64,000 bases of DNA, from positions 372,001 through 436,000 of the forward strand of contig NZ_FZOC01000003.1 of NCBI RefSeq assembly GCF_900188225.1, read 5' to 3'. The notes below the pieces were generated by a model. The model saw only the letters and a program-made list of their open reading frames with translations. It was not told the DNA's origin and made no database searches. Position numbers and translations under genes: made by a program. Source of the stretch: Humidesulfovibrio mexicanus. Lineage in GTDB: Bacteria; Desulfobacterota; Desulfovibrionia; Desulfovibrionales; Desulfovibrionaceae. This document shows positions 43,152 through 53,231 of this stretch, one piece after another. Each line of letters opens with the position of its first letter. The stretch's first letter is position 1.

Positions 43152-44158
43152 TGGAAGGCGGCGTGGTCATCCTGGTTCTTCTGGCCATTCTGGTTGTCAT
43201 TGTCTTCGCCAAGACGGCGCTGGTGGTGCCCCAGAAGTCCGAGTTCATCGTGGAGCGCCTGGGCAAGTACCACAACACCCTGGGCGCGGGCTTCCACATC
43301 CTCATTCCCTTCATCGACCGCGTTGCCTACAAGCGCAGCATGAAGGAGGAGGTGCTGGAGATTCCGCCCCAGGTCTGCATCACCCGCGACAACGTGTCCG
43401 TCAGCATCGACGGCGTCATCTACCTTGAGGTGCGCGACGCCAAGCTCTCCTGCTACGGCATAGAGAACTACTACCAGGCCGCCATCCAGCTGGCCCAGAC
43501 AAGCCTGCGCTCGGCCATCGGCAAGATCGACCTGGACAAGACCTTCGAGACCCGCGAGACCATCAACCACCAGGTCATCACCGCCGTGGACGAGGCCGCC
43601 CTCAACTGGGGCATCAAGGTGCTGCGCTACGAGATCAGGGACATCAATCCTCCGGCCAGCATCATGGCCGCCATGGAGCTGCAGGTGAAGGCCGAGCGCG
43701 AAAAGCGCGCCGAGATCGCCCGCAGCGAAGGCGAGCGCCAGGCCCGCATCAACATGGCCGAGGGCCAGCGCCAGCAGGCCATCAACGTGAGCGAGGGCGA
43801 GAAGCAGAAGCGCATCAACGAAGCCGCGGGCCGCGCCAGCGAGATTGAGATCGTGGCCCAGGCCACGGCCGAGGGCATCCGCCGCGTGGCCCAGGCCTTG
43901 GACGGCCCCAGCGGCATGGACTCCGCCCGGGTGCGCCTGGCGGAGAAGTACATCGCCGAGTTCGGCAACCTGGCGCGCACCAACAACACCCTCATCCTTC
44001 CGGCCAGCGTGGCCGATGTCTCGGGCCTCGTGGCCACGGCGCTGTCCGTGGTGGACGGGATGCGCGGGACGCATGGCAGTTCATCAACCGATCACGGCGC
44101 GGACGCCGACGAGGCGAGCCCGCTGGGCTTCGGCCCAGGCGGACCGCGCAGGAGCTAA
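43148..44158 (+). CDS. SPFH (stomatin/QmcA-like) protein
   Basis: A 336-residue protein: one N-terminal membrane helix (VVILVLLAILVVIVFAKTALVV), the SPFH domain (QKSEFIVERLGKYHNTLGAGFHILIPFIDRVAYKRSMKEEVLEIPPQVCITRDNVSVSIDGVIYLEV), and a long coiled coil (MELQVKAEREKRAEIARSEGERQARINMAEGQRQQAINVSEGEKQKRINEA). It forms large oligomers in membrane microdomains and often guards FtsH or other proteases. Start overlaps nfeD (ATGATGG). Only the Ser/Asp-rich tail differs from the family. Confidence 0.9.
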   Translation: MMEGGVVILVLLAILVVIVFAKTALVVPQKSEFIVERLGKYHNTLGAGFHILIPFIDRVAYKRSMKEEVLEIPPQVCITRDNVSVSIDGVIYLEVRDAKLSCYGIENYYQAAIQLAQTSLRSAIGKIDLDKTFETRETINHQVITAVDEAALNWGIKVLRYEIRDINPPASIMAAMELQVKAEREKRAEIARSEGERQARINMAEGQRQQAINVSEGEKQKRINEAAGRASEIEIVAQATAEGIRRVAQALDGPSGMDSARVRLAEKYIAEFGNLARTNNTLILPASVADVSGLVATALSVVDGMRGTHGSSSTDHGADADEASPLGFGPGGPRRS

Positions 44159-44164
44159 CGATTC

Positions 44165-45793
44165 ATGGATCACGACGACAAAGAGACCACACGGACCACC
44201 GACACGACCACCGACACGACCAGCGGCCAGCCCGAGGCCGCCCCGACCCGCCAGTACGTGCAGGCCCCCGGCCTGACCCAGGTGCAGAAGGCCCTGCTTT
44301 TTGCCGAGGAACAGGCCAAGGCCCCCCGGCCCGAGGCCGTGGGCGAGATCGCCCCGGAGGACGCCCTGCCAGAGGCCAGCCTCGACACCCTGCCCCAGAC
44401 CCTGCGCGAAGCGTGCACCCGCGCTGGCTGGAACCAGCTCATGCCCGTGCAGGAGAAAGCCCTGCCCTACATGCTGCAAGGTCGCGACATCATGGTCCAG
44501 GCGCGCACGGGCTCCGGCAAGACCGGAGCCTTCCTGCTGCCGCTTCTGGGGCGGCTCAAGCCCGCACAGACCAACTGCCAGGCCCTTATCCTGGTGCCCA
44601 CGCGCGAACTGGCCCAGCAGGTGGCGGCCGAGGCCGCAACCCTCTTCGCCGGAACCGGCGTGGAATGCGTGGCCGTGTACGGCGGCGTGGGCTACGGCGC
44701 GCAGCTCGACGCCTTCAAGCGCGGCGCGCAGATCGTGGTGGGCACGCCGGGGCGCGTGCTGGACCACCTGCTCAAACGCTCGCTGTCCCTGGCGGACTTG
44801 AGCACGCTCATCTTTGACGAGGCCGACCGGATGCTTTCCATCGGCTTCTACCCGGACATGAAGGACATCCAGCGCTACCTGCCCCGGCGCCGCGTCCACT
44901 CCGCCATGTTCAGCGCCACCTTCCCCCAGCAGGTGCTGCGCCTGGCCCAGGAATTCCTGACCGATCCGGGCAGGCTGTCGCTCTCCGAGGGCCAGGTCCA
45001 TATAGCGGACATGACCCACGCCTATTACGAGGTCCCCAGCATGGGCAAGGACCGCTGTCTCATGCGCATCATCGAGATGGAGAGCCCGGAGAGCGCCATC
45101 ATCTTCTGCAACACCAAGGCCGACGTGCACTACCTTACGGCCGTGCTTTCGCGCTTCGGCTACAACGCCGACGAGCTCTCCGCCGACCTCACCCAGTCGC
45201 GCCGCGACCAGGTGCTCTCAAGCGTGCGCGAGGGCCGTCTGCGCTTCTTGATCGCCACGGACGTGGCCGGGCGCGGCATCGACATCCCCGGCCTGTCCCA
45301 CGTGATCCTCTACTCCCCGCCGGAGAACCCGGAGAGCTACATCCACCGCGCGGGCCGCACCGGCCGCGCCGGGGCAGCAGGCACGGTGATCTCGCTGGTG
45401 GACGTGATGCAGAAGATGGAGCTCATGCGCATCTCCCGGCAGTACGGCATCAAGCTGGAGGAGCGGGCGCTGCCCACCGAGGCCGACCTGGCCGCCCACG
45501 TGGCCCAGCGCCTGTCCACCGTGCTGGAGGCCAAGTGGCGCGCCAAGGACAGCCTGGAGCAGGAGCGCGCGCGCCGCTACGCCGACGTGGTGCGCGAAAT
45601 GGCCGCGGACGAGCACCAGGCGCTGCTGCTGGCCATGCTTCTGGACGGCGTCTACCAGAACTCCATGCACGTGCCGCCGCCGCGGCCGGAGGGCAGGAAG
45701 CCCGAGCCCCAGCCCCAGCGTCAGGACGAGGGGGCCGGTTCCGGGGACGCCCGGCCCGGAGGCGCTGGCCGTCGCCGCCGCCGCAAACGCTAG
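44165..45793 (+). CDS. DEAD-box ATP-dependent RNA helicase
   Basis: A 542-residue helicase. The Q-motif region lies near WNQLMPVQEKALP, Walker A is ARTGSGKT, motif Ia PTRELAQQV, motif II DEAD (FDEADRM), motif III SAT (FSATFP), and motifs V-VI are ATDVAGRGIDIPG and YIHRAGRTGRAG. The N-terminal 30 residues are Thr-rich and the C-terminal tail is basic and Pro/Gln-rich (GRRRRRKR), which should bind RNA. It may act in ribosome biogenesis or mRNA decay. It lies 6 nt after the SPFH gene and its stop is directly followed by the GTG of rsmB. Confidence 0.92.
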   Translation: MDHDDKETTRTTDTTTDTTSGQPEAAPTRQYVQAPGLTQVQKALLFAEEQAKAPRPEAVGEIAPEDALPEASLDTLPQTLREACTRAGWNQLMPVQEKALPYMLQGRDIMVQARTGSGKTGAFLLPLLGRLKPAQTNCQALILVPTRELAQQVAAEAATLFAGTGVECVAVYGGVGYGAQLDAFKRGAQIVVGTPGRVLDHLLKRSLSLADLSTLIFDEADRMLSIGFYPDMKDIQRYLPRRRVHSAMFSATFPQQVLRLAQEFLTDPGRLSLSEGQVHIADMTHAYYEVPSMGKDRCLMRIIEMESPESAIIFCNTKADVHYLTAVLSRFGYNADELSADLTQSRRDQVLSSVREGRLRFLIATDVAGRGIDIPGLSHVILYSPPENPESYIHRAGRTGRAGAAGTVISLVDVMQKMELMRISRQYGIKLEERALPTEADLAAHVAQRLSTVLEAKWRAKDSLEQERARRYADVVREMAADEHQALLLAMLLDGVYQNSMHVPPPRPEGRKPEPQPQRQDEGAGSGDARPGGAGRRRRRKR

Positions 45794-47131
45794 GTGGCCG
45801 CGCCCGTGGCCACCCTGCCGCCGGCCCGCGCCGCCGCCCTGGACTGTCTGACCGCCTGCCTGCTGGAAGGCCGCGATCTGCAGGCCGCCCTGGACACCGC
45901 TCTGCGCTCCGATCCGCTCTCGGACCGGGACGCCGGGTTGGTGACCGAGCTTGTCTACGGCTTCTGCCGCCTGAAGGGCCGGGTGGACGCTGTGTTGGAC
46001 CGCTTTCTGGACCCCAACCGGCCCCTGCGCGCGGAGGCCCGGCTGGCCCTTGGCCTTGCCGCGCACGAGATCGTGCACCTGGACCGCGTGCCCGCCTACG
46101 CCAGCGTCAACTGGGCCGTGGACTGGGCCAAGGGCTACCCCAAGGCGCAGCTTTCGGGCCTGTTCAACGCCGTGCTGCGCCGCGTGGCCGACATGGCCGA
46201 GGCCGCCCGCACCCTGGCACCCTACAAGGAGGGCGCGCGCGACGAGGCGGAGGCCCTTTCGCGCTATTATTCCTGCCCGGAATGGATCGTGCGGCTGTGG
46301 CTCAAGGAGTATTCCCGCGAGGACGCCGCGCGCTATTTGAAGGCCCAGGCGCGGCCGCCGGCCCTTGGCCTGGCCGTGGACGCCCAGGCCCTTGGCGAGG
46401 GGGCCGCGCTGGCTCTTTCGCGCAGGTTGGGCGCGCACCCCTCGTGCCTGGCCCGGCAGGGCCTTGGCCTGGCCTTGCGTCCGGGCAGCTCCCTGGACGA
46501 GGTGGTCGACGGGCTGGAGCTTTCTCCGTCCGAGCGCGCCGCCGTGTACCGGCAGGGCTTTGCCGCGCGCCAGGCCCTGGCCGCCCTGTCCCCCGGCCAG
46601 TGGGAGGCCCCGGTGTGGGACACCTGCTGCGGCCGCGGCGGCAAGACCCGCCTTGTGCTGGAGGCGGGCGCAGGCCCCGTGCTGGCCAGCGACCCGCACA
46701 TGGGCCGTCTGCGCGCCTTGGCGCGCGAGCAGGCCCAGGCCGTGGCCGAGGGACGGCTTGTGGTGTTCCGGGCCAGCGCCCTTGACGCGCCGCCGCTTTC
46801 CGTCCAGCCGCGCACCATCCTGCTGGATGCGCCCTGCACGGGACTGGGCACCCTGTCGCGCCGTCCGGACATCAAGTGGAAGCGCACCCCCCAGGATGTG
46901 GACGCCCTGGCCGACATCCAGGCCCGGATGCTGGACGCGGCCTTCCTCGCCTTGCCGCCGGGCGGGCGTCTCTGCTACCTCACCTGCACCCTTTCCCCCC
47001 AGGAAAACCAGCGCCAGACCGCGCGCCTGCTGGAAAACCAGCCCGGGGCCCGCCTGGCCGCGACCTGGACCACGCCCCCCGGCGCGGACACGGGCGAGTT
47101 CTTCTATGCCGCCACCATCGTCAAGGCGTGA
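45794..47131 (+). CDS. rsmB: 16S rRNA m5C967 methyltransferase-like
   Basis: A 445-residue protein with GTG start right after the helicase stop; no separate ribosome site is visible, so translation is coupled. The N-terminal NusB-like helical domain (AALDCLTACLLEGRDLQAALD, ...VTELVYGFCRLKGRVDAVLDRFL) is followed by the m5C-methyltransferase domain: DTCCGRGGKTRLVLE (SAM), LLDAPCTGLGTLSRRPDIKWK (motif IV with catalytic-pair Cys), and LCYLTCTLSPQENQ (motif VI Cys). The order and length fit RsmB. Coupling to the helicase supports a ribosome-assembly role. Confidence 0.88.
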   Translation: MAAPVATLPPARAAALDCLTACLLEGRDLQAALDTALRSDPLSDRDAGLVTELVYGFCRLKGRVDAVLDRFLDPNRPLRAEARLALGLAAHEIVHLDRVPAYASVNWAVDWAKGYPKAQLSGLFNAVLRRVADMAEAARTLAPYKEGARDEAEALSRYYSCPEWIVRLWLKEYSREDAARYLKAQARPPALGLAVDAQALGEGAALALSRRLGAHPSCLARQGLGLALRPGSSLDEVVDGLELSPSERAAVYRQGFAARQALAALSPGQWEAPVWDTCCGRGGKTRLVLEAGAGPVLASDPHMGRLRALAREQAQAVAEGRLVVFRASALDAPPLSVQPRTILLDAPCTGLGTLSRRPDIKWKRTPQDVDALADIQARMLDAAFLALPPGGRLCYLTCTLSPQENQRQTARLLENQPGARLAATWTTPPGADTGEFFYAATIVKA

Positions 47132-47163
47132 GAGAAGAGACGTCGCGTTCGCCCAGTTTTTGT

Positions 47164-47192
47164 TTTACACGTCCGCCGAAGCGAGGTATGCG
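47164..47192 (+). promoter_or_regulatory. Promoter of the PAS kinase gene
   Basis: TTTACA (47164-47169), 17-bp spacer and TATGCG (47187-47192); a start near 47199 would leave a short leader to the ATG at 47222. Confidence 0.4.
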
Positions 47193-47221
47193 TTGGTCTA
47201 ATCCTTCCATCCGGGACGGTT

Positions 47222-49462
47222 ATGGGCGCGAACAGGAAGACGAAGCTGCCGGACGACTTGCTGCACGACCTGCCGGACGGCAGCGTGTTCCGCGCCGCCT
47301 TTGAATCCAGCAGCACCATCATGTTCCTCATCGACCCCGAGAGCGGGCGCATCATCGGGGCCAACCCCGCCGCCTGCGAGTTCTACGGCTACCACCCGGA
47401 GGAAGTGGACAGCATCGCTGCCACCCAGGTGAGCCTGCTCTCCGACGAGCAGCTCATTGCTCTGCTGCGCAGCCTGAGCGCCAAGGGCGGCACGCGCTTC
47501 GCCACCCGCCACCGGCTCAAGGACGGCCAGGTGCGCGACATGGAGCTCGACGCCGCGCCCATCATCCTGAAAAGCGGCCGTTCCTGCCTGTTCTTCGTCG
47601 GCCACGACATCACCGAGCAGAAGCTGGCCGAGCGTTCCCTCAGGCGCAGCGAGACGCTTTTGCGCGCCATTCTGGATTCCGCCGGGGACGGGGTGGCCTT
47701 CCGCGACGCCCAGGGCGTGTACCGCGAGGCGAACCCGGCCTTTTGCCGCATGGCGGGCCTGCCCTGCGGCGAGATCATCGGCCAGCGGCCCGACGGCCTG
47801 TTCGACCGGCGCGAGGTGGCGCAAAGCGTGGAGCGCGACCGCCGCGACGCGGACCGGGCCGATCTGCCTGTCTCCTACGAGCTGGATTGGACCGGCCCGG
47901 AAGGCGAGCGGCACATCAGCGTGCAGCGCTCCCCGGTGCACGACCCCACGGGCGAGCGCCTGGGCGAGGTGTCCATCAGCCGCGACATTACCGAACGGCG
48001 TTTGGCCGAGGCCTCCCTGGCCAAGAGCGAGGGGCTTTTGCGGGCCATGCTCCAGTCCGCCCAGGACTGCATCTTCGTCACCGACGAGAACGACGTGCTG
48101 CGCGAGCTGAACCAGAGCTTTTGCACCCATGTGGGCCTTGCGCGCGAAGCGCTTGTGGGACGGCACCTTTCCGCCGCCTTCGAGGGCGAGGTGCTGCGCA
48201 TCCAGCTTTCCACCAGCGCCCTGGCGCGCAAGACGCGCGAGCCCGTGAGCTTCACCCAGCGTCTGCGCCCCGCCGGGCAGGAGTACTGGATCAGCGTGGT
48301 CAAGAGCGCCGTGGTGGACCCCCAGGGCAATTGTCTGGGCGTGGTGGCCATGGGCCGCGACATGACCGCCCAGCGCCAGACGGAAATGGCCCTGCGCTCA
48401 AGCGAGCGCCGCCTGGCCGGGCTCATCCGGCAGGCCCCGGTGGGCGTGTTCGAGACCGATGCGCGCGGCAGGCTGGTTTTCGCCAACGAGCGGATGCAGC
48501 GGCAGACCGGCCGCACGCTGGAGGCGCTCTCCGGTCTGCGCTGGCTGGACTGCATCATACCCGAGGACCGCGAGGAGTTTCTGGCCCTGTGGAGCGACGC
48601 CCTGGCCAACAAGCGCGAGGTGGACCGCGAGGTGCGCATGACCAACGCCCGGGGCAAGGCCCAGTGGCTGTCCTGCCGCATCCGGCCCATGACCGACGGC
48701 GCCAGCCGCTTCAGCGGCTACATGGGCGTGCTGGGCGACATCTCCGAGCGCAAGAAGGCCGAGGGGATGCGGTCGGACGTGGAAAGCGTGGTGCGCCACG
48801 ACCTCAAAAGCCCGCTGGCTTCTGTGCAGAACGCCATGGAGCTGCTGGAGCTGCTGGGGCCGCTTACCCCGGAGCAGGGTCAGGTGGTGGCCGAGGTGCG
48901 CACGCTCACCCGCCGACTGCAGGATCTGATTCTGCTGTCCATAGACCTGCACGCCATGGAGGCCGGTGTGTTCAAGCCCGCGCTCACCCCGGTGGATCTC
49001 TGCGCCGTGGTGGACGCCCTGCGCGTGGAGCTGCGTCCGCTGGTGGAAGGCAAGGCCCTGCGCATCACCGTGCATTCCGATTGTCCGGGCACGGCGTTTT
49101 TCGTGTTTGGGGAGCGGCGGCTGCTGGATGCCGTGTTCTCCAATCTGCTCAAAAACGCGGCCGAGGCCTCGTCCGAGGGCGGGGAGATCACCGTGCGCCT
49201 GTCCCAGGAAGGCCCGCTTGCCGAGGTGTTCCTGCGCAACCAGGGCGAGGTGCCCGCAAGCGTGCGCGAGCGGTTTTTCGAGAAGTACGCCACGGCCGGA
49301 AAGGCCACGGGCACGGGCTTGGGCACCTATTCGGCGCGTCTCATGGTGCGTGTCATGGGCGGCACCCTCTCCCTCAACACCGAAGAACCCGGCCACACCA
49401 CGCTGATTGTGCGCCTGCCCGCGGCCACGGGCGCCGCGCAGGACGGCCCGCCTGCCGCCTAG
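47222..49462 (+). CDS. Cytoplasmic four-PAS sensor histidine kinase
   Basis: A 746-residue kinase without membrane segments. Four PAS domains begin at about residues 20 (FESSSTIMFLIDPESGRIIGAN), 143 (ILDSAGDGVAFRDAQGVYREAN), 270 (MLQSAQDCIFVTDENDVLRELN) and 398 (LIRQAPVGVFETDARGRLVFAN), each with a PAC tail. The H-box is VRHDLKSPLASVQNAME (His near 524), N-box VFSNLLKNAAEAS, and G-box GKATGTGLGTYSARLMVRVMGG. It should sense an internal redox or small-molecule signal. No response regulator lies next to it. A 1.36-kb non-coding stretch follows. Confidence 0.92.
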   Translation: MGANRKTKLPDDLLHDLPDGSVFRAAFESSSTIMFLIDPESGRIIGANPAACEFYGYHPEEVDSIAATQVSLLSDEQLIALLRSLSAKGGTRFATRHRLKDGQVRDMELDAAPIILKSGRSCLFFVGHDITEQKLAERSLRRSETLLRAILDSAGDGVAFRDAQGVYREANPAFCRMAGLPCGEIIGQRPDGLFDRREVAQSVERDRRDADRADLPVSYELDWTGPEGERHISVQRSPVHDPTGERLGEVSISRDITERRLAEASLAKSEGLLRAMLQSAQDCIFVTDENDVLRELNQSFCTHVGLAREALVGRHLSAAFEGEVLRIQLSTSALARKTREPVSFTQRLRPAGQEYWISVVKSAVVDPQGNCLGVVAMGRDMTAQRQTEMALRSSERRLAGLIRQAPVGVFETDARGRLVFANERMQRQTGRTLEALSGLRWLDCIIPEDREEFLALWSDALANKREVDREVRMTNARGKAQWLSCRIRPMTDGASRFSGYMGVLGDISERKKAEGMRSDVESVVRHDLKSPLASVQNAMELLELLGPLTPEQGQVVAEVRTLTRRLQDLILLSIDLHAMEAGVFKPALTPVDLCAVVDALRVELRPLVEGKALRITVHSDCPGTAFFVFGERRLLDAVFSNLLKNAAEASSEGGEITVRLSQEGPLAEVFLRNQGEVPASVRERFFEKYATAGKATGTGLGTYSARLMVRVMGGTLSLNTEEPGHTTLIVRLPAATGAAQDGPPAA

Positions 49463-50821
49463 CCGTGGAGCTGCACGACGGTGTGCCGTACCGCCTCAAC
49501 CCGGTTGATTGGCTGTTTGTGGCGCTGCGGAGCGTGATTGCTGTAGACGGCATATTCATGGAGCCGGCGGGGCAACTCGCTGGCTGTTTCGTTTGCGCCT
49601 GCGCAGCTGGGGCGCAGGCCCCCTTGCGCGCCCGATTTGGGTGAAGCGTCCGGCCTTGGCGTTGGTCTCTCTCGCCGGGGCAAGCCGGTTCACGAACCGC
49701 GGCGGCCCCCTGTTTCAGGATGAACAGGCGGCGGACTTCCACCCGGCCGGTTCCGCACGGGAAGGCGACACCCCGGTTTGTCGGATGTTCGCCATGAGCG
49801 CGCCTGACACTTCTCTTCAAGCTGCTTCCTGACGGCCACATTCCCCTTTGCCGGTTTCGGGCTGGGGCGGGGCTTCCGGTTCCCTGCGCCGCCGGTCCTG
49901 TCCGCATGGCTCGGCCATGTCGCCGAAGCCTTTGCCCTTGTGGTGCGTGCGCATTTGCCTCTTCTTCGTCAACCGTCCGTCGCTCGGACGGACTCTGAAC
50001 GTGTGCGCCATTTGTTGCGACACATCGCTCCATCTCAGTGATGCACGGTTTTCCTATCGATGTTTTGCTGTCGAATGGTCAAGAAAATCTATGAAACCAT
50101 CAGCCGTCATGAAATGCCTTGACAGCGGATGCATTTTTTTTGCACTCCATTTCTGGAAGTACGTATCATTGCTCAGTTGAAAATCGGTTGTTCTTTCACA
50201 GAGTCTATGGTGCGAATGAAGACCAAACCAATGGGAAATGACCACGGCAATGTCCTTTTCCAGCAGGAGCCATGACGCACTGGCGCAGTTGCACAGTCAT
50301 GCTGTTGCATAGCGACGCATGCAAATCGTGGCGCAGTGACGCGGTGGCGCAGACAAAGCAGCGGGTTGCGTCGAGGTTTCGCTGTGAAAGGACAGGCCCG
50401 CCGCGCCCGTTGCCCCAGGGGGGCAAGGCTCTCTGGCTGGGCGATGCAAAACGCGGCCTACAGCGCACGAGCCGGATGTGCGGTGCGTTGGCGGAACAAG
50501 GAACGCAAAAGGGACGAGTTTGGACGCAGGACCTCTCTCGCCGTCACCACATCGGCGTGATCGTTGGGTTCTTGTCTTGCAATAAGAAAGCTCGATGGGC
50601 ATGGGCTGCCCAACGTCTTGGAGCAGACATGGCTGCTTTTGGAGATTCTTTTTTTGTTGTCCCTCTTGGGGACTCATAGGGGACGCAGACTGGGGGCTGA
50701 GCACGCCAGAGTAAAGGCTTTTCAAGCCCGGTGGGAATGGCTTCAGCGGCGTGCATACACGGTGCACCGCGTGTCCCTGGAAGAGCGGCAGAGAGAATAA
50801 AGCATCTATTGGGAGTGGAAC
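49463..50821. other. 1.36-kb gene-free region upstream of the autotransporter
   Basis: I find no convincing gene. Visible items: a small hairpin (49597-49619, GCCTGCGC/GCGCAGGC) that may end the kinase transcript; a much more A/T-rich segment about 50040-50260; a TTGACA with no matching -10 near 50120; and three copies of TGGCGCAG (50281, 50329, 50345). The open frames here lack ribosome sites and motifs. The sequence looks like degenerate or acquired DNA plus the autotransporter leader. Confidence 0.5.
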
Positions 50822-53080
50822 ATGCTGTTTTTGAAAGGTTCGACTGGTTCTGTGCACAGCGCAAGGTTGTCTTCATTTCCTCGCGCTGCCCTGCGGTATG
50901 CCGCAGCGCTTTCTCTTGGTCTCGCCCTTCTGCTGCCTCAGCATGGCGTTGCCGCTTCCGTTGATTATAGTTCAGATTTTCATGATGTGATAGGCAACGG
51001 GTCTGCTCTTGACTCCCTTTTTAGTATTGGGGGATCAAATAATCTTGCGTCACATGCCGAGAACATCTATGCATCCGGCAACACCGTGAACATACTTGGC
51101 GGTGCTGTCGTCGATTACGGCATATACGGCGGATATCATGACGGAACAACGACCAGCGCCGACCTTGCGGCCAGCAATAATAGTGTGACGATCGCCTCTG
51201 GCTTTGTGGGGCACGGGACTCTGGATATCTTTGGCGGATATGCGAAAACCGCGAATGCGTTTTCCATGACCGCCTCCGATAACACCGTGACCATCAACGG
51301 CGGAACTGCGCGTTACGTATACGGCGGCTACGCTTACATCAACACCTTTGGCGCCATCACCGCAACGGCCTCCGGCAATAGCGTCACCTTCAACGCAGGT
51401 ACACTTGGAAGCATTTATGGTGGCTCGGCATACTCTCACACAGGCGGGACAACACACGCTGTTGCCAACGGCAATACCGTTGCTCTCAGCGGTGGCACAG
51501 TTTCGTCTGTTTACGGCGGGAAAGCCTATGCACATGACGGCAATGCTGAGGCCAAAAACAATAGTGTGACAATCAGCGGGGGTACTGTCCTCTGGTCTGT
51601 TTACGGCGGGTATGCCTATGCAGGGAACGACCCAGCACAGGCAACAGGCAATACCGTGACCATCAGCGGTTCGCCGAATTTGACGGCCGCAAGCCTCTAC
51701 GGGGGAGGAACGGGGTTCGGTAATGCTGAGATTTTCACCGGCAATACGCTGAATGTGAAGACCTCTGGCCTGACGGCGGCTCAGCTAAAGAATTTTCAGT
51801 ATCTCAACTTCTACCTGCCCACCACCTTGGCGGCGGGCGATACGGTGCTGACCGTGACGGGCACGGCGGATTTGACAGGCAGCGCAGGCCGGTCCTCCAC
51901 CGTCAATGTGGGCATCGACGGTGGCTCTTCGTCCCTGCTGGCAGGGGACACCATCACGCTCATCAACGCCGGAACTCTGGTCACGAACAGCGGGCTGAAC
52001 ACCAGCGCGAGCGGCACGGGAATGCAGGGCGTGACCCTGCTCTACAACTTCGACATCTCAACCGTCGGCAACACGCTGTTGGCCACGGTGGCAGCCAACG
52101 CGGGGCTTACGGTCAACGAACAGACCAAGGCGCTTTCGGAAGGGTTTGTTTCCGGCCTGGGCATGGTGACGCAAGGCGCGGACGTGGCCGCCGGGCAGGG
52201 CATGGATTCCGCCGTTGCCGCGGCCAAGGCCGGGGCTGCGGCCGGCGGCGGCGCGCCTGTCGGGTTCGGCGCGGTTTCCGGCGGTTCCGTGCGGTACAAT
52301 ACCGGCTCGCATGTGAATGTGAACAGCGCCTCCCTGATGGCCGGTCTGGCCTGGGGAGCCAAGAATCCGCTCGGCCGCCTGACCTTCGGGCCGTTTGTCG
52401 AATACGGCTACGGCTCGTACAGCACCTATAATTCGTTCAGCAACGCCGCTTCGGTCAAAGGAGACGGCACCACCAGCTACTATGGCGGCGGTGTTCTTGG
52501 CCGCCTGGATTTGCCCGACAGCGGCCCCGGCCACGCCTATGTTGAAGCCTCGACCCGGGCTGGCGGCCTGCAGAACGACTACAAGTCATCCGACCTGCGC
52601 GACGCCTCCGGGCGCAGCGCGGAATACGATTCGTCGTCCATGTATTTGGGTTTTCATTTGGGCACCGGCTATGTCTGGAACATCATGGAGAATGCGTCCC
52701 TTGACCTCTACGGCAAATACTTCTGGACGCGGCAGCTGGGCGACCGCGTCACGCTGTCTACCGGCGACCCCATCGACTTTAAGGATGTGGACTCCAACCG
52801 GCTGCGCATCGGCTCGCGCTTCAGCTACACGATGCATGAGGGGCTCGCCCCCTACGTCGGCGCGGCCTATGAGCATGAGTTTGACGGCAAGGCCCGCGCC
52901 ACCACAAACGGGTATAGCATGAAGGCCCCGTCCATGGGCGGCGATACCGGCGTCTGTGAGCTTGGTCTTGTGTACGCGCCGCTGGAATCGTTGCCGTTTT
53001 CTTTCGATCTTGGCGTGCAGGGCTATGTGGGCAAACGCGAGGGCGTGACCGGCAGCTTGCAGGCCAAGTACGAATTCTAG
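50822..53080 (+). CDS. Autotransporter (type V secretion)
   Basis: A 752-residue protein. The signal (ALRYAAALSLGLALLLPQHGVAAS) is preceded by a ~20-residue polar extension. Residues ~75-300 are a passenger of repeated beta-helix turns with the motif NNSVTISGGTV...VYGGYAY, recurring about every 35-40 residues. Residues ~480-752 are the 12-strand autotransporter barrel ending GSLQAKYEF with C-terminal Phe. Start fixed by GGGAG eight bases upstream. The passenger DNA is richer in A/T and uses codons unlike its neighbours, while the barrel part is GC-rich; this points to a passenger acquired or diverging separately. The passenger probably stays attached as a surface adhesin. Confidence 0.88.
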   Translation: MLFLKGSTGSVHSARLSSFPRAALRYAAALSLGLALLLPQHGVAASVDYSSDFHDVIGNGSALDSLFSIGGSNNLASHAENIYASGNTVNILGGAVVDYGIYGGYHDGTTTSADLAASNNSVTIASGFVGHGTLDIFGGYAKTANAFSMTASDNTVTINGGTARYVYGGYAYINTFGAITATASGNSVTFNAGTLGSIYGGSAYSHTGGTTHAVANGNTVALSGGTVSSVYGGKAYAHDGNAEAKNNSVTISGGTVLWSVYGGYAYAGNDPAQATGNTVTISGSPNLTAASLYGGGTGFGNAEIFTGNTLNVKTSGLTAAQLKNFQYLNFYLPTTLAAGDTVLTVTGTADLTGSAGRSSTVNVGIDGGSSSLLAGDTITLINAGTLVTNSGLNTSASGTGMQGVTLLYNFDISTVGNTLLATVAANAGLTVNEQTKALSEGFVSGLGMVTQGADVAAGQGMDSAVAAAKAGAAAGGGAPVGFGAVSGGSVRYNTGSHVNVNSASLMAGLAWGAKNPLGRLTFGPFVEYGYGSYSTYNSFSNAASVKGDGTTSYYGGGVLGRLDLPDSGPGHAYVEASTRAGGLQNDYKSSDLRDASGRSAEYDSSSMYLGFHLGTGYVWNIMENASLDLYGKYFWTRQLGDRVTLSTGDPIDFKDVDSNRLRIGSRFSYTMHEGLAPYVGAAYEHEFDGKARATTNGYSMKAPSMGGDTGVCELGLVYAPLESLPFSFDLGVQGYVGKREGVTGSLQAKYEF

Positions 53081-53174
53081 CCGCGGGAATGCCCTGCGGG
53101 CCAGTCGAAGGCCAGCGGCTCTCGTGGCCCATGGTGTGCCAGGATTGCGTAAGATTCGCCCAGGATTTCGCTAA

Positions 53175-53228
53175 AGCGCCCACAGGCGCTGCAAGAAGGG
53201 GGGCCAACGCTTTCGTGGAGCGCTGGCC
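53175..53228. terminator. Paired hairpins between convergent genes
   Basis: AGCGCC-CACA-GGCGCT (53175-53190) and GGCCAACGCT/AGCGCTGGCC (53202-53228, one mismatch) lie between the autotransporter and the convergent Hyf-type operon end. No T-run. Confidence 0.35.
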
Positions 53229-53231
53229 TCG

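Noticed and set aside
50054-50245. 63-codon open frame on the minus strand in the non-coding region
   Set aside because: No ribosome site, no recognisable domain, and it lies in degenerate A/T-rich DNA. A transposase remnant was considered but no motif supports it.
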